Positions 1 through 8,765 are shown, numbered from the stretch's first letter. The stretch is 16,974 nucleotides of DNA from Pseudonocardia sp. (GCA_030147065.1 JASLAP010000468.1:1-16974), one strand, 5' to 3'. Notes: generated from the sequence alone by a model not told the origin. Numbers and translations: made by a program.

Positions 1-265
1 GTGGTCGGCCAGCCGCGGGACCAGCTCCACGCACCCCGCCTTGGCGTCGTCGATCTGCCCGGCGTCGAGCAGCGCCAGGAGCCACGCGGCCGCCCGGGCC
101 GCGGGTCTGGCCCGGCTGGAGCAGGCCCGCACCGGGCGGGGCTCCGGCTCCGGTCACCTCGCCGCGGCCCTGGCGGCCGAGTGGCTCCTGGCGCTGCTCG
201 ACGCCGGGCAGATCGACGACGCCAAGGCGGGGTGCGTGGAGCTGGTCCCGCGGCTGGCCGACCAC
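1..265. repeat. Inverted repeat (fold-back) at window edge
   Basis: Positions 1-85 are the exact reverse complement of 181-265: 85 of 85 bases match. Beyond the perfect arm, 86-104 still matches the reverse complement of 162-180 with only two mismatches (at 86 and 95), leaving about 57 bases in the centre. The left arm begins exactly at base 1, and its antisense content makes no sense as the start of the gene that follows. The simplest reading is a fold-back template switch at a 19-base imperfect microhomology, made during library preparation, amplification or assembly at a contig end. A real inverted duplication cannot be excluded from this sequence alone. Confidence 0.93.
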
Positions 266-3200
266 AGCCGGCCGAGCCGTCAGCTGGCCCGGCTGCGGTT
301 CGCCGTGGCCCGGACCAACGCCGTGGACGGCACCGTGGTCGAGACGGCGCGGGCCCTGGCCCGGGCCGTCCAGGACGCCGCCGAGTGCGACGCTCCGGAT
401 CTCGAAGCGGTCTGCTGCGCGGCGCTCGGCTCGGTGTACGAGACGGCGGAGAGACCCGACCTCGCGCAGACCGCGGCCGAGCGGGCCCAGGACGCCCAGC
501 GCCGCGACCGCGAGCGCGGTGCCCGGTTCCGAGCGACCCTGGCTGCGTTGTCGCCGGCCTACCTGCACGGCGCCGACGCCACCGGTGGTCCGGAGACCCC
601 GGTCGCGGAGCGAGACACGGCGCTGTCGTCCCGGCCGGCGCACGGCGGCAGTCACGCCGCCGACCCGGGGCGGGCTCCTCGAGTCGCCGAGGACTCGGCA
701 GACCCGGACCCGGACGAGTCCGGCGGGCTGCGCGGGGGTTCCCGCTCGCGGAGGGCTACCGCGGCTCGCTCCCGGCGCGGCCTCGCGGTCGACCGGGCCT
801 GGCAGATCGGCGAGCGCCTGGAGGTCCGCCCCGAGCGGCCGCTCGGCCGCCACGAAGGCGGTCCGGGGGCCGGCCCGGCCGCTCGGCACACCGCGGCGCG
901 CTCGGCGCCCGGGCCGGCCGACCGCGAGGACCCCGAACCGGCCGACGCGCGACGCCGCCACTCCCGCGGCGCCGACGGCGCCCCCGATCCGGCTGGGAGT
1001 GCCTCCGCGGGACCGGAGCCCGCTCCCGCCGCCGGGTCCGACGAACGCACTGAGCGTCCCGCGGGGTGGGACGCGGAGTGGGACGCCGAGGAGTCGCCGA
1101 TCGGCAGCCTGCTGATGCGGAGCCTGCGCGGTGCCGGCGCCCCGGCCGACGATCCGGTGTCCGGGCCGGCTCCCGCCGAGCGGACGCCCGAGGGAGCAGC
1201 ACCGGAGCGGCGGGCCCCCTCCGTGGACGCGACGGGTGGCCCGGACCGACCGCGCAACGGTTCGCCGCGGTCCGGGGCCGGAGACGCCGCGCCCGGATCC
1301 GGTCGCCCGACCAACGGCTCGGCGCGCCGCGCCCGCGCGTCCGGCGGTGCCACCGAGCCGGGTGCACCCGGAGAGCGGGACGACGGGGATCCCGACGGCC
1401 CGGCCCCAGGTCGAGGCGGGCGTCGCCGTCGTCGGGAGGAGGGCGGCGCGGAGGACCCCCTCGGCCGCAACGGCCATCGGCGCGCCACCGACCCCGATGC
1501 GGGTCCTCGCCCCGGGGACGGCTCGGCGGGCGACGGACCCGGGGACGAGGGCGGAGCGAGCGACGACCTCGCCGGCGGCCGCCACGGCAGCGGTGACGAC
1601 GCCCGGCGCCGATCGGGCGCTGGTGTTACCGGCGGCCTGACCAGTGCTCAGGGACGGCGGGAGCGCCCGGCCCCCGACACGCACGATCCCGGGAGCGGTC
1701 GGTTCGGCGAGCGCGACGACACCGCTGACCGCGGCGACCGCCCGCGCAACGGCGCTCGCCAGGCCGACCCCTCCGCCGTCCCCGGCCACCCGGAGCGGGA
1801 CGCGCCGGGCGACGCCGGAGCCGCCGACGCCTACACCATCCTGGGCATCGCCCGGGAGGACAGCGGCCCGGTGGGTCCCGACCCCCGGTCGGCCGAGTTG
1901 CCGGTCGACAGCGGTGCCGGCAACGGCCACCACCACAGCGACCGCGACTCGCCACCCCTGGCGGACGACTCCGAGGCGGACCCGGAGCCGGCGGCGCGAC
2001 GCACGGCGGCCGAGGAGCTGGAAGCGCGGCGCGCGGCGTCCGGGCGCTCGGCCCCGTCCTCGTTCATCGCCGGTTGGGTGCAGGAGGAGTTGGCCGACCT
2101 GCAGCGGATCTGGGACCGGATCTCCGAGCCGGTCGTCGGTCCGCTCCCGGACGCCGACCCGGGACCGGACGGCGACGAGGCCGCCGCGGCGGGCTGCGCG
2201 GTCGCGGTCGACATCGCCCGGGAAGGCCGCCGGCTGGCCGGTCGTCGCTCGGACCGGGTGATGCGCAAGGTCGCCGACCTGCTCACCGACCGGCTGCCGC
2301 GGGGCGGCCGGATCCGCCGCGAGGAACCGAGCACGCTGACCGTGGCCGTGCCGGGGTGGGGGCGGCGCTCGGCGACCGAGTGGATGCGGCGCGAGCTGCC
2401 CGGGGTGCTCGACGGGCACCTCGACGACCTCGACGTCTCGGGGATGCACCTGCGCGCGGTGGTGCGCGACGCCGACGGTCCGGTGGGGGCCCAGCTGCTG
2501 CAGCGGCTCGACACCACCGGCATCCGGGAGCAGCTGGCCGACCCGCTCGCTGCCTTCCGCGCCGCCTCCGCCCGGCGCGCGGTCGGCGGCCGGCGGAGCA
2601 CGGGAGCTGCCGAGGTCAACGGTTCCGGCGCGGCCCGCGAGGGCGCCGGCTCGGGACCGGCGGGTCGCGATGCCGCGAGCGGGAGCCCGGAGGTGAACGG
2701 CCACGGCGGTGGCCGCAACGGCGGCGTGGGTGGCCGGGACGGCAGTGTCGGTGGCCGGGGCGGCGACGTTGGCGGCCGGGACGGCAGCGTCGATGGCCGG
2801 GACGGCAACCTGGATGGCCGGAACGGTGGCTTGGATAGCCGGGACAGCGGCGTCGGTGGCCGGGAGGGCAGTGTTGACGGCCGGGACGGCAACCTGGACG
2901 GCCGGGACGGCAACCTGGACGGCCGGGACGGCGGCGTTGATAGCCGGAACGGAGTTGATGGCCGGAACAGCAGGGTCGGTGGCCGGGACGGCGGCGTCCA
3001 TGGGGCCGCTCGCCGCGGACCGCGCGCCGGATCTCCCGGCGGCGCCGACGGGAGCGGTGCTCGATCCGGCGCCGTGCCGGGCACCGCGGGGTCCGGCTCT
3101 CCGATCGGGTCCGGGACCTCCGGTACCGACGCCGTGCTCGACGGCCCGGCCGGGTCCGCTCCCGATCCCGCCGGTGACGTGCGCGATGCCGCTGGCACGC

Positions 3201-3625
3201 GTCAGCGCGACGGTTCGGGTCGTGAGGCTCCTGCCGGGGGGACCCCCGGACCGGGCACCCGCCCGGCGGGGCGGCGCCGGGCCGAGGATCCGACCCCGCG
3301 GCCGGATCGGGCCGAGCCGGCCGCATCCGCCGGCGGGACCGGTGGGAAACGGGTGGCCGGACGGCACGGTTCCGCCGCGGGCACCTGGCGCGACGCGGTG
3401 GAGGTCGTGCCGGGGAGCGGGGGTCGGCGCCGTGCCGGGGAGGGTTCCGGCCAGTCGCCGGGAGCTCCGGCCGCCGGTTCCGGCCGCTCGCGCGAGGACG
3501 GGGGATCCGGGCCCGCCGACGCGGACGCCGAGGCCCGCCGGTCCCGCAGCCGCACCGACCCGACCGAGGGTCTCGGCCTCGCCGACCTGCTGGCCGGTGC
3601 GCTTGCCGAGTACCGCGGCATCTGA
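2..3625 (+). CDS. TPR-like / degenerate GGDEF-like disordered protein, 5' partial
   Basis: The frame is open from the window edge to TGA at 3623-3625 and the true start is not present. The first about 30 codons come from the fold-back artefact, so neither GTG at 1 nor ATG at 41 should be trusted; reliable sequence begins near 86-105. Residues are numbered from the ATG at 41. About 25-170 are Ala/Leu-rich amphipathic helices resembling TPR repeats. About 175-670 are low-complexity Pro/Gly/Arg/Asp/Ala and probably disordered. About 672-860 form a compact domain starting SSFIAGWVQEELADL. Its pattern of VDIAREGRR, RSDRVMRKVADLLTDRLP and RREEPSTLTVAVPG resembles a diguanylate cyclase (GGDEF) fold whose GGDEF signature is gone; this is inference. 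Next come a heptapeptide repeat (2708-2998) and another disordered stretch. The last residues, GLGLADLLAGALAEYRGI, look like a helical peptide motif. I do not recognise a named family. A strong hairpin follows the stop. Confidence 0.75.
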   Translation, partial: WSASRGTSSTHPALASSICPASSSARSHAAARAAGLARLEQARTGRGSGSGHLAAALAAEWLLALLDAGQIDDAKAGCVELVPRLADHSRPSRQLARLRFAVARTNAVDGTVVETARALARAVQDAAECDAPDLEAVCCAALGSVYETAERPDLAQTAAERAQDAQRRDRERGARFRATLAALSPAYLHGADATGGPETPVAERDTALSSRPAHGGSHAADPGRAPRVAEDSADPDPDESGGLRGGSRSRRATAARSRRGLAVDRAWQIGERLEVRPERPLGRHEGGPGAGPAARHTAARSAPGPADREDPEPADARRRHSRGADGAPDPAGSASAGPEPAPAAGSDERTERPAGWDAEWDAEESPIGSLLMRSLRGAGAPADDPVSGPAPAERTPEGAAPERRAPSVDATGGPDRPRNGSPRSGAGDAAPGSGRPTNGSARRARASGGATEPGAPGERDDGDPDGPAPGRGGRRRRREEGGAEDPLGRNGHRRATDPDAGPRPGDGSAGDGPGDEGGASDDLAGGRHGSGDDARRRSGAGVTGGLTSAQGRRERPAPDTHDPGSGRFGERDDTADRGDRPRNGARQADPSAVPGHPERDAPGDAGAADAYTILGIAREDSGPVGPDPRSAELPVDSGAGNGHHHSDRDSPPLADDSEADPEPAARRTAAEELEARRAASGRSAPSSFIAGWVQEELADLQRIWDRISEPVVGPLPDADPGPDGDEAAAAGCAVAVDIAREGRRLAGRRSDRVMRKVADLLTDRLPRGGRIRREEPSTLTVAVPGWGRRSATEWMRRELPGVLDGHLDDLDVSGMHLRAVVRDADGPVGAQLLQRLDTTGIREQLADPLAAFRAASARRAVGGRRSTGAAEVNGSGAAREGAGSGPAGRDAASGSPEVNGHGGGRNGGVGGRDGSVGGRGGDVGGRDGSVDGRDGNLDGRNGGLDSRDSGVGGREGSVDGRDGNLDGRDGNLDGRDGGVDSRNGVDGRNSRVGGRDGGVHGAARRGPRAGSPGGADGSGARSGAVPGTAGSGSPIGSGTSGTDAVLDGPAGSAPDPAGDVRDAAGTRQRDGSGREAPAGGTPGPGTRPAGRRRAEDPTPRPDRAEPAASAGGTGGKRVAGRHGSAAGTWRDAVEVVPGSGGRRRAGEGSGQSPGAPAAGSGRSREDGGSGPADADAEARRSRSRTDPTEGLGLADLLAGALAEYRGI
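2708..2998 (+). repeat. 21-bp tandem repeat encoding 14 heptapeptides
   Basis: Fourteen in-frame units follow the consensus (G/D)-(G/S)-R-(D/N)-(G/S)-x-(V/L), for example GGRDGSV and DGRDGNL. All units are 21 bp except unit 12 (2939-2956), which lost one codon. Units 9 and 10 are nearly identical in DNA, which suggests recent unit duplication. The repeat uses A/T-ending codons (gat, agt, gtt, ttg) that are rare in the rest of this gene. It lies inside the long disordered tail, so it is a coding minisatellite. Confidence 0.95.
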
Positions 3626-3629
3626 CCGT

Positions 3630-3666
3630 GCGGCTCGGCCCGACCAGCCAGGTCGGCCCGAGTCGC
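3630..3666 (+). terminator. Hairpin after the first gene
   Basis: A stem of 16 base pairs, with one C-C mismatch and one G-T wobble, closes a five-base loop (AGCCA, 3646-3650). The core arms are 3634-3645 and 3651-3662. It begins five bases after the stop codon and has no T-tract, as is usual for actinobacterial hairpin terminators. It separates the first gene from the gdh operon. Confidence 0.6.
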
Positions 3667-3701
3667 CGACCGCACATCCCGCCGCGCCGGCTTGCGCCCG
3701 T

Positions 3702-3707
3702 TAGGGT
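3702..3707 (+). promoter_or_regulatory. Candidate -10 element for the gdh operon
   Basis: TAGGGT fits the actinobacterial -10 pattern TANNNT and lies in the 163-bp gap between the terminator hairpin and gdh. It would start transcription near 3714 and give a leader of about 75 bases. No convincing -35 hexamer is visible at the expected spacing, so this rests on one motif and its position. Confidence 0.4.
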
Positions 3708-3776
3708 GACCGGGTCGCCCGCGAGAAGACCACGAACCACGGTGGTCGGCCGACCCGGGGCCGACGCCGACGAGCC

Positions 3777-3782
3777 ACGGAG
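3777..3782 (+). promoter_or_regulatory. Ribosome binding site of gdh
   Basis: ACGGAG lies six bases before the GTG at 3789 and fixes that codon as the start. An ATG at 3787 overlaps it but is followed at once by an in-frame TGA (ATGTGA, 3787-3792). It is therefore a start-stop codon pair and not the gene start. Confidence 0.55.
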
Positions 3783-3788
3783 CCGCAT

Positions 3789-6700
3789 GTGACGAGCCCG
3801 ACCCGCCGGCGGGTGGAGCCCGACCCCGATCCGGAGCTGACCGCTCTGCGGGAGCTGTACACCCGGCACGCCCCGGACATGCAGACCGCGACGGACGAGG
3901 AGCTCGGGCAACTTGAGGACGCGGCCCGCGCGCACCTGCGGTTGGCCGAGCACCGGGTGCCGGGCGCGCCGATCATCCAGATCAGCGAACCGCAGCCCAC
4001 CGGGTCCGCCGATGCCGGCCGCGCCGCTGCTGAGGAGACCGGGGCCAGGCAGGCCGGGGCCGGGGAAGCCGGGGGCGCGGCTCCCGAGGCCCAGCCCGCC
4101 CCCGCCCCCGCCCCCGCCCCCGTCCCCGGCCTGGGCACTTCCACCGCCCCGGGGGATACCGAGGAAGGCGACACCGAGGAATCGGGGCCGCGGCCGGCCA
4201 CCCCGCCGACCACGCTGTCCGCCACCGGACCCGATGCCCCCGGCGCGGTCGTCGAGATCGTCACCGACGACATGCCGTTCCTGGTCGAGTCGGTGCTCAC
4301 CGGGGTCGGCCGGGTCGGTGGCGAGGTCCGGCGGCTGATCCACCCGATCGTGGTCGTGCGCCGCGACCCGGCCGGGAAGCTGGCCGAGGTGCTGGCCGAC
4401 GCCAACCCGGCCGCCCCGCCGCCCGGGGCCCAGGTCGAGTCCTGGATCCGCGTCGACCTGGCCGGGGGTGCTCCCGCCGGGTTGGCCGAGCAGCTCGACG
4501 ACGTGCTGGCCGACGTCCGCGCCGTCGACGACGACTCCGCGCCGATGGTGGCCCGGGCCCGCGAGCTGGCCGACGCCCTGCCCAGCCGCCCCCTCACCGA
4601 GGACGGCACCAGCCCGGCCGACGTCGGGGAGCTGCTGCGCTGGCTGGCCGACGACCACTTCACCTTCCTCGGGTACCGCTACCAGCCGGTCGCCGACCGC
4701 TCCACCACCCCGGCGCCCGGCCTCGGCCTGCTGCGCCGCAAGGTCGGGCTGGCGGCCAAGTTCGCCCCCGGCGCGTTCCCCGCCGACACCGTGCCCGACC
4801 TGCTGCTCATCACCCGCGCCACGGTGCCCAGCCCGGTGCGCCCGGCGCACCCGTACTACCTGGCCGTCCGCGAGTTCGACGCGGAGCGCCGGCTGCTGGG
4901 CGAGCACCGGTTCGTCGGCACCCTCACCGTGCTCGCCCAGCACGAGAGCGTGCTGGACATCCCGGTGGTCGACCGCCGGGTGCGGCAGGCGATCCACCGG
5001 GCCGGGTTCCCGCTGGAGTCCTACTCCGGGCAGCAGATGCTCGAGGTCATCTCCTCGCTGCCGCGCGAGGAGCTGTTCAGCGCGAGCACCGAGAGCCTGC
5101 ACGACACGGCCCTGGGGGTGCTCGCGGTCGCCGGGCGGCGGGTGGTGCGGCTGTTCCTGCGCCGCGACCCCTACCGCCGGTTCGTGTCCTGCCTGGTCTA
5201 CCTGCCCCGCGACCGGTACACGACCTCGTCGCGGCTGGCGATGGCCGACGTGCTCCGGCACCGCCTGGGCGGCCGTTCGGTCGACCACACCGCGCGGGTG
5301 TCGGAGTCCAACCTGGCGCTGGTGCACTTCACCGTGCACGCCCCGGCGGACGCGGCCGGATTCGGTGAGGTCGACATCGCCGACCTGCAGGACGAGCTCA
5401 CCGAGGCCGCCCGCACCTGGGACGACCGGCTGGTCTCCACCCCCGATTCGGCCGGCCTGGCCGACCTGTTCGACGAGGTGCCCGAGGCCTACAAGGCCGC
5501 GGTCCCGCCGGACCGGGCGATCGAGGACCTGCGCCGGATCGCCGCCCTGGGCGGGCCGGGGGAGTTCGACGTGCGGCTCTACCGCACCCCGGGCCGGGCC
5601 GGCCACCCGGCGGCCGGTGACCCCGGCGAGCGCCGGTTCACCCTCTACCTGGCCGGGGCCCCGGCCACGCTGACCGCGGTGCTGCCGCTGATGCAGCAGC
5701 TCGGCGTGGACGTGCTCGACGAGCGCCCGTCGGAGTTCCTCCGCCACGACGGCCTGCGCTGCTGGCTCTACGACTTCGGGCTGCGGCTCGACGACACCAC
5801 CAGCGCCGCCCTCGCCGACCGGGACGAGGAGGAGGTCGAGCGGGGCTTCTGCGCGGCGTTCAGCGCGGCCTGGCGGGTCGACGCGGAGTCCGACCGGTTC
5901 TCCGCGCTGGTGCTGCGCGCCGGGCTGCACTGGCGGGAGGTCGCGGTGCTGCGCGCCTACGCCCGCTACGGCCGCCAGCTGGCCAACCCCTACAGCCCGC
6001 AGTACATGGCCGAGACGTTGCTCGCCCAGCCCGGCGTCGCCCGGGGGTTGATCGCGCTGTTCCGGGCCCGGTTCGACCCGGCGGTCGAGGACCGCGGGCG
6101 GGCCGTGGACGCGGCGCTGGGCGAGGTCCGCGGACTCATCGACGCGGTCACCGGGTTGGACACCGACCGGATCCTGCGCGGCTACCTGGCCACGATCATG
6201 GCCACGCTGCGCACCAACTGGTTCCGCGACCGGCCCTACTTCTCGTTCAAGATCGACCCTGCCGCGGTGCCGGACATGCCCGCCCCACGGCCGCGGTTCG
6301 AGATCTTCGTGTACTCGCCCCGGGTGGAGGGCGTGCACCTGCGCTACGGCCCGGTGGCCCGCGGCGGGCTGCGCTGGTCGGACCGCCAGCAGGACTACCG
6401 CACCGAGATCCTCGGCCTGGTCAAGGCGCAGGCGGTGAAGAACGCGGTGATCGTGCCGGTGGGCGCCAAGGGCGGGTTCGTCGTGCGCCGCGTCGACGCC
6501 GGGCCCGCCGAGGTCGAGCACTGCTACCGGACGTTCATCTCGGGGCTGCTCGACATCACCGACAACCTGGTCGCCGAGGAGAGCGGGCCCGGGGTGACGG
6601 TGCCCCCGCCGGGCGTCGTGCGCCACGACGGTGACGACTCCTACCTGGTGGTCGCCGCGGACAAGGGCACCGCCAAGTTCTCCGACACCGCCAACGAGGT

Positions 6701-8765
6701 GGCCGCGTCCTACGGCTTCTGGCTGGGCGACGCGTTCGCCTCGGGGGGCTCGGTCGGCTACGACCACAAGGCCATGGGCATCACCGCGAAGGGCGCCTGG
6801 GAGAGCGTCAAGCGGCACTTCAGCGAGCTCGGCGTGGACACCCAGGCCGAGGAGTTCACCGTGGTCGGCATCGGCGACATGTCCGGTGACGTGTTCGGCA
6901 ACGGGATGCTGCTGTCCGAGCACATCCGGCTGCTGGCCGCGTTCGACCACCGGCACGTGTTCGTCGACCCCGACCCGGACGCCGCCCGCGGCTTCGCCGA
7001 GCGCCGACGGCTGTTCGAGCTGCCCCGCTCCAGCTGGGACGACTACGACCGGGACGCGATCAGCGAGGGCGGCGGGGTGTGGCCGCGCACGGCCAAGACG
7101 GTGCCGGTCGGGGCGCCGATGCGGGCCGCGCTCGGGCTGCCCGACGACGTCACCGCGCTCAGCCCGCCGGAGCTGATCTCGGCGATCCTGCGGGCGCCCG
7201 CCGACCTGCTCTGGAACGGTGGGATCGGCACCTACGTCAAGGCGACCACCGAGTCCAGCGACGAGGTCGGCGACCGGGCCAACGACGCCATCCGGGTCGA
7301 CGGCGCCGACCTGCGCGTCAAGGTCGTCGGCGAGGGCGGCAACCTCGGGCTGACCCAGCGCGGGCGCATCGAGTTCGCCCGGCACGGTGGGAAGATCAAC
7401 ACCGACGCGATCGACAACTCCGCCGGGGTGGACTGCTCCGACCACGAGGTCAACATCAAGATCCTGCTGGACCGGCTGGTGGCGGCCGGCGAGCTCGACC
7501 GCGACGGGCGCAACGCGCTGCTGGAGTCGATGACCGACGAGGTGGCCGAGCTGGTGCTCGCCGACAACCGCGACCAGAACGCGGTGCTGGGCATCTCCCG
7601 GGCGCACGCGGCCGGGATGGTCAACGTGCACCGCCGGCTCACCGCGGAGCTGGTGGCCCGGACCGGGCTGGACCGCGACCTGGAGGTGCTGCCCGACGAC
7701 GCCGCGTTCGCCGCGCTCGACGAGTCCGGCACCGGGCTGACCAGCCCCGAGCTGGCCACCCTGCTGGCCCACACCAAGCTCGACCTGACCGCCCGGGTGC
7801 TAGCCGGCGACCTGCCCGACGTGCCGGCGTTCGCGTCCCGGCTGCCGGAGTACTTCCCCCGCGCGCTGCGCGAGCGGTTCCCGGCCGCGGTGGCCGCGCA
7901 CCCGCTGCGCCGCGAGATCGTGGCCACCCAGCTGGTCAACGAGATGGTCGACGGGGCCGGCACGACCTACGCGTTCCGGCTGTCGGAGGAGCTGGCCGCC
8001 GGGCCGACCGACGCCGCCCGCGCCTACGCGGTCACCACCCGGGTGTTCGACCTGCCGAAGCTGTGGGCGTCCGTGCGGGCCCCGCACATCCCCACCGCGG
8101 TGTCCGACCGGATCGTGCTGGAGTCGCGGCGGCTGCTCGACCGGGCGGCGCGGTGGTTCCTCACCAACCGGCCGCAGCCGCTGGCCGTCAGCGCCGAGAT
8201 CGCCCGCTTCGCGGCCACCGTGGCCGAGCTCCGGGTGGAGCTGCCCGACCTGCTGCGGGGACGGGAGCGCGCGGTCGTCGACGAGGACGCGGCCGCGCTG
8301 CGCGCCGACGGCGTCGGCGAGGAGTGCGCGTCGGAGTCCGCCGCGCTGATGTACGGGTTCGGGCTGCTCGACGTGGTCGACCTGACCGAGCTGTCCGAGC
8401 GCGACCGGGAGCCGCGCGAGCCCCGAGAGGTCGCCGCGCTGTACTACGGCCTGTCCGAGCACCTGGGCATCGACCGGGCGCTGACCTCGGTGTCCGCGCT
8501 GGCCCGCGGCGACCGCTGGCACGCGCTGGCCCGGCTGGCGCTGCGCGACGACCTGTACGGCTCGCTGCGCGCGATCACCCTCGACGTGCTGCGCGAGGCG
8601 AACCCCGGCACCCCGCCGGAGCACGCCATCGCCCAGTGGGAGCAGGCCAACGCGTCCCGGCTGCTGCGGGCGCGGGCGGCGCTGGAGGAGGTCGACCGGG
8701 TCGGCCAGCTCGACCTGGCCACGCTCTCGGTGGTGTCCCGGCAGCTGCGCGGGCTGGCCCGGTAG
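3789..8765 (+). CDS. gdh: NAD-dependent glutamate dehydrogenase, large (180-kDa) type
   Basis: This enzyme oxidatively deaminates L-glutamate to 2-oxoglutarate and ammonium, reducing NAD+ (EC 1.4.1.2), in the cytoplasm. Its 1658 residues fit the large bacterial GDH family (Bac_GDH); the M. tuberculosis and Streptomyces relatives have about 1620-1650. Visible landmarks in order: an N-terminal helical part ending near HRVPGAPIIQI (about 55-64); a Pro/Ala/Glu-rich insert at about 67-150; the ACT-like start TDDMPFLVESV (159-169); GGLRWSDR (about 859-866) followed by KAQAVKNAVIVPVGAKGGF (879-897) with the substrate and catalytic lysines; ADKGTAKFSDTAN (957-969); and the Rossmann motif GIGDMSGDVFGNGML (1027-1041). 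All core motifs are intact. The TAG stop shares its G with the GTG of the next gene. In mycobacteria this enzyme is inhibited by the FHA protein GarA; that control is family knowledge and cannot be seen here. Confidence 0.98.
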   Translation: MTSPTRRRVEPDPDPELTALRELYTRHAPDMQTATDEELGQLEDAARAHLRLAEHRVPGAPIIQISEPQPTGSADAGRAAAEETGARQAGAGEAGGAAPEAQPAPAPAPAPVPGLGTSTAPGDTEEGDTEESGPRPATPPTTLSATGPDAPGAVVEIVTDDMPFLVESVLTGVGRVGGEVRRLIHPIVVVRRDPAGKLAEVLADANPAAPPPGAQVESWIRVDLAGGAPAGLAEQLDDVLADVRAVDDDSAPMVARARELADALPSRPLTEDGTSPADVGELLRWLADDHFTFLGYRYQPVADRSTTPAPGLGLLRRKVGLAAKFAPGAFPADTVPDLLLITRATVPSPVRPAHPYYLAVREFDAERRLLGEHRFVGTLTVLAQHESVLDIPVVDRRVRQAIHRAGFPLESYSGQQMLEVISSLPREELFSASTESLHDTALGVLAVAGRRVVRLFLRRDPYRRFVSCLVYLPRDRYTTSSRLAMADVLRHRLGGRSVDHTARVSESNLALVHFTVHAPADAAGFGEVDIADLQDELTEAARTWDDRLVSTPDSAGLADLFDEVPEAYKAAVPPDRAIEDLRRIAALGGPGEFDVRLYRTPGRAGHPAAGDPGERRFTLYLAGAPATLTAVLPLMQQLGVDVLDERPSEFLRHDGLRCWLYDFGLRLDDTTSAALADRDEEEVERGFCAAFSAAWRVDAESDRFSALVLRAGLHWREVAVLRAYARYGRQLANPYSPQYMAETLLAQPGVARGLIALFRARFDPAVEDRGRAVDAALGEVRGLIDAVTGLDTDRILRGYLATIMATLRTNWFRDRPYFSFKIDPAAVPDMPAPRPRFEIFVYSPRVEGVHLRYGPVARGGLRWSDRQQDYRTEILGLVKAQAVKNAVIVPVGAKGGFVVRRVDAGPAEVEHCYRTFISGLLDITDNLVAEESGPGVTVPPPGVVRHDGDDSYLVVAADKGTAKFSDTANEVAASYGFWLGDAFASGGSVGYDHKAMGITAKGAWESVKRHFSELGVDTQAEEFTVVGIGDMSGDVFGNGMLLSEHIRLLAAFDHRHVFVDPDPDAARGFAERRRLFELPRSSWDDYDRDAISEGGGVWPRTAKTVPVGAPMRAALGLPDDVTALSPPELISAILRAPADLLWNGGIGTYVKATTESSDEVGDRANDAIRVDGADLRVKVVGEGGNLGLTQRGRIEFARHGGKINTDAIDNSAGVDCSDHEVNIKILLDRLVAAGELDRDGRNALLESMTDEVAELVLADNRDQNAVLGISRAHAAGMVNVHRRLTAELVARTGLDRDLEVLPDDAAFAALDESGTGLTSPELATLLAHTKLDLTARVLAGDLPDVPAFASRLPEYFPRALRERFPAAVAAHPLRREIVATQLVNEMVDGAGTTYAFRLSEELAAGPTDAARAYAVTTRVFDLPKLWASVRAPHIPTAVSDRIVLESRRLLDRAARWFLTNRPQPLAVSAEIARFAATVAELRVELPDLLRGRERAVVDEDAAALRADGVGEECASESAALMYGFGLLDVVDLTELSERDREPREPREVAALYYGLSEHLGIDRALTSVSALARGDRWHALARLALRDDLYGSLRAITLDVLREANPGTPPEHAIAQWEQANASRLLRARAALEEVDRVGQLDLATLSVVSRQLRGLAR
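4095..4124 (+). repeat. Six-base Pro-Ala codon repeat inside gdh
   Basis: Five tandem six-base units (ccc gcc, the last one ccc gtc) encode Pro-Ala x4 and Pro-Val at residues 103-112. They lie within a low-complexity insert of about 85 residues between the N-terminal helices and the first ACT-like domain. It is a slippage-prone hexanucleotide tract that keeps the frame when units are gained or lost. Confidence 0.9.

Noticed and set aside
1..1053. Open frame from GTG at base 1 in the first frame
   Set aside because: Its product is Arg/Gly/Pro low complexity in a shadow frame, and base 1 lies in the fold-back arm.
2708..2998. Tandem repeats considered as a CRISPR array
   Set aside because: Units are 21 bp with no unique spacers, stay in frame and encode a regular heptapeptide.
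2616..7772. Antisense open frame of 1718 codons across gdh and the first gene
   Set aside because: It mirrors the codon pattern of intact gdh, is dominated by Gly/Val/Arg/Gln/His, and contains no domain. Long antisense frames are expected when nearly every third base is G or C.
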